Positions 7,110 through 11,137 of a DNA stretch of 11,137 bases are shown piece after piece. The number at the start of each line of letters is the position of its first letter. Position 1 is the stretch's first letter. The translations under genes were made by a program, and so were the position numbers. Origin of the DNA: an uncultured Flammeovirgaceae bacterium (lineage in GTDB: Bacteria > Bacteroidota > Bacteroidia > Cytophagales > Cyclobacteriaceae); assembly GCA_937138955.1 (NCBI GenBank), contig CAKZPJ010000218.1, positions 1 to 11,137 on the forward strand, read 5' to 3'. The notes under the pieces were generated by a model. That model made no database searches and was not told where the DNA came from. It saw only the letters and a program-made list of their open reading frames with translations.

Positions 7110-7346
7110 TTACTCCTCTTCGGATTGATCGTCCTCTTCCTTTTGTTCAGAGTCTTCGTCCCGACCCTCAATATCGTCGCGGTCACGCAGTTTTTTATCG
7201 TCTACGTGTTTGTTCAGAAACTTATTGATTTTATCAATATCATAGTTGGTCTGAATCTCTCCAAACGTATCAATCTTGATATCGAACCCATCTAACTCAG
7301 GGTTTACTTTCGGTTTCTCTCGTTTACTTAATCTCTTTCTTCCCAT
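7110..7346 (-). CDS. Small charged protein of unknown function downstream of gltX
   Basis: 78 residues with a two-sided charge pattern: a basic start (MGRKRLSKREKPK), a central part that could fold (ELDGFDIKIDTFGEIQTNYDIDKINKFLNKHV, about residues 17-48), and a strongly acidic tail (61-78) ending QSEEE that is probably disordered. I do not recognise a named family. The central motif GFDIKIDTFGEI followed by TNYDIDKINKFLN looks conserved-protein-like rather than random, and I recall similar short proteins in Cytophagales. It lies 101 bp downstream of gltX on the same strand, so co-transcription is possible. A nucleic-acid or ribosome-associated role would fit the charge pattern but is speculation. 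Its stop codon (7110-7112) abuts that of the DUF1444 gene. ATG start, no Shine-Dalgarno sequence. Confidence 0.7.
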   Translation of the reverse strand: MGRKRLSKREKPKVNPELDGFDIKIDTFGEIQTNYDIDKINKFLNKHVDDKKLRDRDDIEGRDEDSEQKEEDDQSEEE

Positions 7347-7363
7347 AATACTTGTACAAATTG

Positions 7364-7399
7364 ACCCCGACTCCGGATAAGTTCCGGGGTATTCGGAGT
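7364..7399. other. Overlapping alternative stems between gltX and the small downstream gene
   Basis: ACCCCG (7364-7369) can pair with CGGGGT (7385-7390), ACTCCG (7370-7375) with CGGAGT (7394-7399), and CCGG (7373-7376) with CCGG (7384-7387). The first two pairings cross, so they are mutually exclusive or pseudoknot-like. There is no U-tract on either side, so it is not a standard terminator. It lies just upstream of the small gene's start and could be a processing or leader structure; this is tentative. Confidence 0.3.
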
Positions 7400-7447
7400 T
7401 GACAATGGATGGTTAATAGTTATAACGTGGTTAGGGCACCATCTGTT

Positions 7448-8980
7448 TTATTTGTCTGCTGCCAGTGTTTTTACTGCCAGTTGTATACGGCTGATTACTT
7501 CTTGGCGACTTAGCACTTCCATCGTACTCATTAGGTCGGGACCACCGCCCTGTCCGGTGAGAGCGAGTCGTAATGCAGGCATTACTTTCCCCAAACCCAT
7601 TTGCCGATCTTCCAACAATTGCTGTAGTTGCTGCTTAGCACTTTCGGCTGACAAAACCTCGTCTGATTTTTCCAGTACTTCAGCGTAAGCGAGTAAGGCA
7701 TCCGAGGCGTCAGCTTTCCATTTTTTTCGCACCATCTTCTCGTCATATTGTTCGGGAGGCTGATAAAAGTACTGTGCCGTACTCCAGATTTCCTGCGGAA
7801 AAGTGACGCGCTCTTTCATCAATCCACAAACCTGTTCTGCTTTTTCCTGACTGCTTTCAATGCCGTTGTCTGACAAATCTTTCAGCAGGTATTCAGCTAA
7901 GGCTGAATCAGGCATTTCTTTAATATACTGCTGATTAAACCATTTCGCCTTTTCAATATCAAACTTGGCTCCGGCTTTGCTAACCCGATCTAGACTGAAC
8001 GATTTGACTAATTCTTCTAAGCTAAATAGTTCTTCATCATCACCCGGATGCCAGCCCAGCAACGCTAGAAAATTAACTGTCGCCTCCGGCAAATAACCCG
8101 CTTCCCGAAAACCGGGCGAAACCTCACCTGACTGCGGATTTTTCCAGTCAAACGGGTACACTGGAAAGCCAAAACGATCGCCACTGCGTTTGCTGAGTTT
8201 TCCCTTACCGTCGGGGTTCATCAGCAAGGGCAGATGAGCAAACTCGGGCATATCTTCCTCCCAGCCTAGATAGTGATAAAGCAATACGTGCAACGGAGCC
8301 GACGGCAGCCATTCCTCTCCCCGAATTACGTGGGAAATTTTCATTAGGTAGTCATCTACCACATTCGCTAAATGGTAGGTGGGCAAACCATCGGACTTTA
8401 GCAGCACTTTATCATCCAGCATAGACGAGTGAACCCTTACATCGCCTCGAACTAGATCATTTAGCCGTATTTCTTCGTCTTGTGGAGTTTTTACGCGCAC
8501 CACATAGGGTGCCCCGCTATTTATGTGCTCCTTAATTTCTGCTGCGGAGAGGCTTAGCGAGTTCTTCATACTCATTCGGCTAGCGGCATCGTACTGAGGA
8601 TTTTCCCCCTCCGCTTGTAATCGCTCGCGCATCTCATTTAACTCGTCGGAGGTGTCAAAAGCATAGTAGGCAAACCCACCATCGAGTAACTGCTGCGCGT
8701 ATTTCTGATACATATCTTTCCGCTCTGACTGTCGGTAGGGAGCGTACTCACCCCCAGCTACCACTCCCTCATCAGGTGGAATACCGCACCAATTGAGTGC
8801 CTCGCGAATATATTCTTCGGCACCGGGCACAAAGCGGGTTTGGTCGGTATCTTCAATCCGCAGTATAAAGGTGCCTTGATGTTGTTTGGCAAATAAGTAA
8901 TTGTAAAGGGCGGTGCGTACCCCGCCAATATGCAGTGGCCCCGTTGGACTAGGGGCAAATCGTACTCGTACTGTTTTCAT
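7448..8980 (-). CDS. gltX: Glutamyl-tRNA synthetase
   Basis: A class I aminoacyl-tRNA synthetase of 510 residues that charges tRNA-Glu with glutamate, using ATP, in the cytoplasm. The N-terminus carries the glutamate/ATP-site signature RFAPSPTGPLHIGG (HIGH-type motif at 17-20), followed by RIEDTDQTR (41-49); the GEEW motif is at 221-224 and the KMSKS-type loop KLSKR at 261-265. The segment GFPVYPFDWKNPQSGEVSPG after KLSKR is the form seen in Bacteroidota enzymes. The C-terminal half is the helical anticodon-binding domain. The zinc-binding cysteines of E. coli GltX are absent at the corresponding place (YAFDTSDELNEM), which is common in this lineage. Whether it also charges tRNA-Gln cannot be told from this sequence. 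Length is normal, and the ATG at 8978-8980 sits directly before the conserved core. Confidence 0.98.
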   Translation of the reverse strand: MKTVRVRFAPSPTGPLHIGGVRTALYNYLFAKQHQGTFILRIEDTDQTRFVPGAEEYIREALNWCGIPPDEGVVAGGEYAPYRQSERKDMYQKYAQQLLDGGFAYYAFDTSDELNEMRERLQAEGENPQYDAASRMSMKNSLSLSAAEIKEHINSGAPYVVRVKTPQDEEIRLNDLVRGDVRVHSSMLDDKVLLKSDGLPTYHLANVVDDYLMKISHVIRGEEWLPSAPLHVLLYHYLGWEEDMPEFAHLPLLMNPDGKGKLSKRSGDRFGFPVYPFDWKNPQSGEVSPGFREAGYLPEATVNFLALLGWHPGDDEELFSLEELVKSFSLDRVSKAGAKFDIEKAKWFNQQYIKEMPDSALAEYLLKDLSDNGIESSQEKAEQVCGLMKERVTFPQEIWSTAQYFYQPPEQYDEKMVRKKWKADASDALLAYAEVLEKSDEVLSAESAKQQLQQLLEDRQMGLGKVMPALRLALTGQGGGPDLMSTMEVLSRQEVISRIQLAVKTLAADK

Positions 8981-9100
8981 TGCTACTTTAACCGCTTACT
9001 GATTTAAAAGTTGCCAACAAATTATGAAAACGACTTACTGCCGTTCGTTAAGGAGGTAAAGTTTTGTAAATTTCAGCGTAGATAAAACCTGTTATCATAT

Positions 9101-9168
9101 TTCATGCTTTTTATTTCACACTTCATTGCTCATTGCACACTGTTCATTACTAATTGCACATGATTCAT
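9101..9168 (+). repeat. Four phased 21-bp repeat units across the operon start codon
   Basis: TTCAT recurs at 9101, 9122, 9143 and 9164, exactly 21 bp apart. Units two and three are closest: TTCATTGCTCATTGCACA (9122-9139) and TTCATTACTAATTGCACA (9143-9160) match at 16 of 18 bases. Unit one is looser but also ends TTTCACA, and the fourth is only the TTCATCA just inside the coding region. The dehydrogenase ATG (9160-9162) begins at the last base of the third unit's match. A period of two helical turns would put each unit on the same DNA face, as expected of an operator array, but slippage-derived repeats are also possible. Confidence 0.6.
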
Positions 9169-10296
9169 CAATTTAATTTTCCTACCGTAGTTCGCTTCGG
9201 TGAGGGCGCGGTGCAGGAATTAGGAGGCTACTTAAAAAGCCAAGGAAGCCTACGTCCGTTGCTCATTACCGACGGAGTAGTGGCGAAACTAGCCTTCTTT
9301 GAGAAGATAATAGACGACCTACGACAACAGGGATTAGAGCCCGAACTCTTCTGCGATATTTCTAAAAACCCGGTGAAGTCGGACGTACTGAAGAGCAATG
9401 AAGCCTACCATCAATACGGTAGCGATGCGATTATTGGGTTAGGTGGGGGAGCCGCGATGGATGTTGCCCGAGCGGTAGTACTTAGCATCAACAACACTCG
9501 CGATCTGCTGGAATACGACGAACTTATTGGTGGCGACCAGTACATTACCGAACCCATGCCATTGTTTGTTACTATACCAACTACCGCCGGCACGGGTAGT
9601 GAGGTGGGTCGCAGTGCAATTATTTCGGATGATGTAACCCGCAAGAAGCATATTCTTTTTCACCCCACGTTAATGGCGCAAGTGGTATTCGCTGACCCCG
9701 AACTAACCTATGAGTTACCTTCGGCGGTAACGGCAGCTACGGGTATGGATGCCCTGACGCATAATATAGAAGCCTATCTGGCAAAAAACTATCACCCGAT
9801 GGCGGACGGAATTGCGCTGGAAGGTATTCGGATGATCTCTCGTTCACTAGAGAAGGCAGTGAATAAACCCGATGCTGAGTCGCGACGGGAGATGCTGCTA
9901 GCATCGCTGATGGGGGCGGTAGCTTTTCAAAAAGGGTTAGGCGTAGTGCATTCTATGGCACACCCTTTGTCAGCCTTAGTGGATATGCACCACGGATTAG
10001 CCAACGCTATCTGCTTACCCTACGGACTACAATTTAATGTTGATGGTTTTGAAGATCGCTTTAGAATGATGGCACAATCTATGAATCTGAGCAGTGAAAC
10101 GGGAGAAGCTTTAATTACGGAACTACTTGATCTCAACAAAAGAATCGGCTTACCAACGAATCTTAGTAGTGCTGGAGTGGAGGAAGCGCACTTGGAAGAG
10201 TTAGCAACGCTGGCTTCCGAAGATTTCGCTCATCCCAATAATCCTAAGCCAGTTACTCGCGATGATTTTCTAAAGCTTTATCGCTCTGCGTTATGA
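9160..10296 (+). CDS. Iron-type (group III) NAD(P)-dependent alcohol dehydrogenase
   Basis: 378 residues from the ATG at 9160. A TTG six bases upstream is also in frame but gives only two extra residues. The N-terminal dinucleotide-binding half has FGEGAVQELG, GLGGGAAMDVARAV (93-106) and TIPTTAGTGSEVGRSAII (138-155). The C-terminal helical half has the metal ligands D197 and H201 in GMDALTHNIEAYLA, H264 in GVVHSMAHPL and H278 in MHHGLANAICLPYGL. All four match the FucO-type Asp/His/His/His iron site with the same 14-residue spacing between the last two, so an active Fe(II)-dependent enzyme interconverting an alcohol and an aldehyde is expected. Substrate is not determined: propanediol, butanol and 4-hydroxybutyrate dehydrogenases all share these motifs. 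It overlaps the next gene by four bases (ATGA), so the two are translationally coupled. No Shine-Dalgarno sequence is seen at the start. Confidence 0.95.
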   Translation: MIHQFNFPTVVRFGEGAVQELGGYLKSQGSLRPLLITDGVVAKLAFFEKIIDDLRQQGLEPELFCDISKNPVKSDVLKSNEAYHQYGSDAIIGLGGGAAMDVARAVVLSINNTRDLLEYDELIGGDQYITEPMPLFVTIPTTAGTGSEVGRSAIISDDVTRKKHILFHPTLMAQVVFADPELTYELPSAVTAATGMDALTHNIEAYLAKNYHPMADGIALEGIRMISRSLEKAVNKPDAESRREMLLASLMGAVAFQKGLGVVHSMAHPLSALVDMHHGLANAICLPYGLQFNVDGFEDRFRMMAQSMNLSSETGEALITELLDLNKRIGLPTNLSSAGVEEAHLEELATLASEDFAHPNNPKPVTRDDFLKLYRSAL

Positions 10297-11030
10297 TTAA
10301 GCTGGGAGTAACTTCTTGCCTAATGTACCCGGATGCCGACCGGACGTACTTTACTCCTAAGTACCTTTGCTATTTGGAGCGCGATATGGCTCGTTACCTC
10401 TATCGCCTCAATGTGCTACCAATACTAATTCCCGACTTAGCACCGAACGAACTAGCTGATTTTTTAGCGCAAATGGATGGCTTCGTACTTCAGGGTGGTT
10501 CTGATTTAGCTCCCGAAACTTACGGGGAAAAACCCATTGGTCGCTGGTTAGGTGATGCGTACCGCGATAAATATGAAATGAAAATTCTAGACTACGCCAT
10601 TAAAAATGATAAACCTGTTTTTGGTATCTGTCGAGGCTTCCAGGTAATGAACGCCTACTTCGGCGGAACCTTGTACCAGGATATTGCCACCCAACGTCCC
10701 GAACTGGAGCAGCACCGCAATGCTACACTGTACGATCAAATAAATCACCCTGTTATTCTAGAAGAAGGAAAGCTACTAGCTCGCTTACACCAGGATGAAT
10801 CTAACCGAATGGTCAACACCGTTCATCACCAAGCTATCAAAGATTTGGGCGAGAACCTGGAAGTACTGGCCACCTCACCCGATGGACTAATTGAAGCCTT
10901 CCTGTGGAACCAGACCGAAGAAGGCAAAGTAATCGGTGTACAGTGGCACCCCGAATTCTTCGCCAATTCTCAGGTTCCTTTAATAGATGCTGAGAAGGTT
11001 TATACGCATTTTTTGGGTTTTTGTCAGTGA
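10293..11030 (+). CDS. Class I glutamine amidotransferase-like gamma-glutamyl hydrolase (peptidase C26, PuuD-like)
   Basis: A single-domain protein of 245 residues from the glutamine amidotransferase-like superfamily, peptidase C26 branch, which hydrolyses gamma-glutamyl amide bonds; PuuD, for example, cleaves gamma-Glu-GABA in putrescine breakdown. The signature DGFVLQGGSDLAPETYGE (62-79) is the PuuD/C26 substrate-side loop, the nucleophile elbow is GICRGFQVMN (C113), and the triad is completed by VQWHPEF (H219, E221). The VNTVHHQAIKDLG block (174-186) is also typical of this group. All catalytic residues are present. Its ATG overlaps the stop of the dehydrogenase gene, so both are made from one transcript. 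Together they could release a gamma-glutamylated amine or GABA and reduce or oxidise the derived aldehyde or alcohol, but no glutamylating ligase (PuuA type) is in the window. The name PuuD is not assigned because the substrate is unproven. Confidence 0.9.
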   Translation: MIKLGVTSCLMYPDADRTYFTPKYLCYLERDMARYLYRLNVLPILIPDLAPNELADFLAQMDGFVLQGGSDLAPETYGEKPIGRWLGDAYRDKYEMKILDYAIKNDKPVFGICRGFQVMNAYFGGTLYQDIATQRPELEQHRNATLYDQINHPVILEEGKLLARLHQDESNRMVNTVHHQAIKDLGENLEVLATSPDGLIEAFLWNQTEEGKVIGVQWHPEFFANSQVPLIDAEKVYTHFLGFCQ

Positions 11031-11057
11031 ATGTTATTCAAATGAGTGTATAACAAA

Positions 11058-11137
11058 CGGGGGGCAAGGTCTCATAAATTAGCGTACAACCAATCCCCCT
11101 AAACCCCCCGCGCCGCGTCGGCTTCGCCAAGGGGGAC
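11058..11137. repeat. GC-rich palindromic (REP-like) repeat at the right edge, incomplete
   Basis: TCCCCCT (11094-11100) pairs with AGGGGGA (11130-11136), enclosing GCCG-CGT-CGGC (11112-11122) and the overlapping GGC-TTC-GCC (11120-11128). A further CGGGGGG (11058-11064) is complementary to CCCCCCG (11104-11110). The GC content contrasts sharply with the flanking AT-rich DNA. The form (CCCCCTAAACCCCCC ... AAGGGGGA) resembles short dispersed intergenic palindromes of many bacterial genomes. It may also stop transcription of the operon ending at 11030, though there is no U-run. The window ends inside or just after it. Confidence 0.5.

Noticed and set aside
9049..9057. Perfect Shine-Dalgarno-like TAAGGAGGT in the gltX/dehydrogenase intergenic region
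   Set aside because: No start codon with a following open frame lies at a workable distance; the only nearby TTG (9064-9066) is followed at once by TAA. It is too far from the dehydrogenase ATG to act there.
8981..9060. Bacteroidota-type promoter for gltX
   Set aside because: Near-matches to TAnnTTTG exist on the minus strand (ATAATTTG) but have the wrong register and no paired -33 TTTG at the right spacing.
9154..9159. TTG at 9154 as the dehydrogenase start
   Set aside because: It adds only two residues before an ATG that directly precedes the conserved N-terminus, so the ATG at 9160 is preferred.

Overview
The window looks like chromosomal DNA of a Bacteroidota bacterium, most likely from the Cytophagales. 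The evidence is a C-terminal type IX secretion (T9SS) sorting domain, a Bacteroidota-style glutamyl-tRNA synthetase, start codons mostly without Shine-Dalgarno sequences, moderate GC content and AT-rich intergenic DNA. No species can be named from the sequence alone.

Layout. Positions 1-471 (minus) hold the N-terminal part of an IS630-type transposase broken by two in-frame amber stops; it runs off the left edge. Positions 649-2529 (minus) encode a membrane-bound PAS/HisKA/HATPase histidine kinase with no response regulator nearby. Positions 2690-3496 (plus) encode a short DUF1338 metalloenzyme, followed by a bidirectional terminator at 3573-3601. Positions 3622-4766 (minus) are the 3' part of a gene for a T9SS-sorted surface protein. 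A complete 1250-bp ISKra4-type element (4767-6016) cuts it off, and its 5' part is not on the far side of the element. The element has 21-bp inverted repeats and two overlapping ORFs that meet in a run of nine A.

Positions 6156-7109 (plus) encode an exported DUF1444 (YtpQ-like) protein. It converges without a gap on a small charged protein (7110-7346, minus) that lies downstream of gltX (7448-8980, minus). Divergent from gltX, a two-gene operon on the plus strand encodes an iron-type alcohol dehydrogenase (9160-10296) and a class I glutamine amidotransferase-like gamma-glutamyl hydrolase (10293-11030), overlapping by ATGA. The operon is preceded by four phased 21-bp repeat units that run through its start codon. 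The right edge enters a GC-rich palindromic repeat.

How it fits together. The left half (two IS elements, a decayed surface-protein gene, an orphan kinase) looks like a plastic accessory stretch. The right half is core-like metabolism. The only strong functional link is the overlapping dehydrogenase/hydrolase pair, which may act in catabolism of a gamma-glutamylated amine or GABA; that pathway is inference. I see no CRISPR array, tRNA, rRNA or clear defence system, and no single dramatic new system. The most interesting items are the IS-truncated Cys/His-domain protein, the A9 recoding site in the IS, and the 21-bp phased repeats at the operon start.
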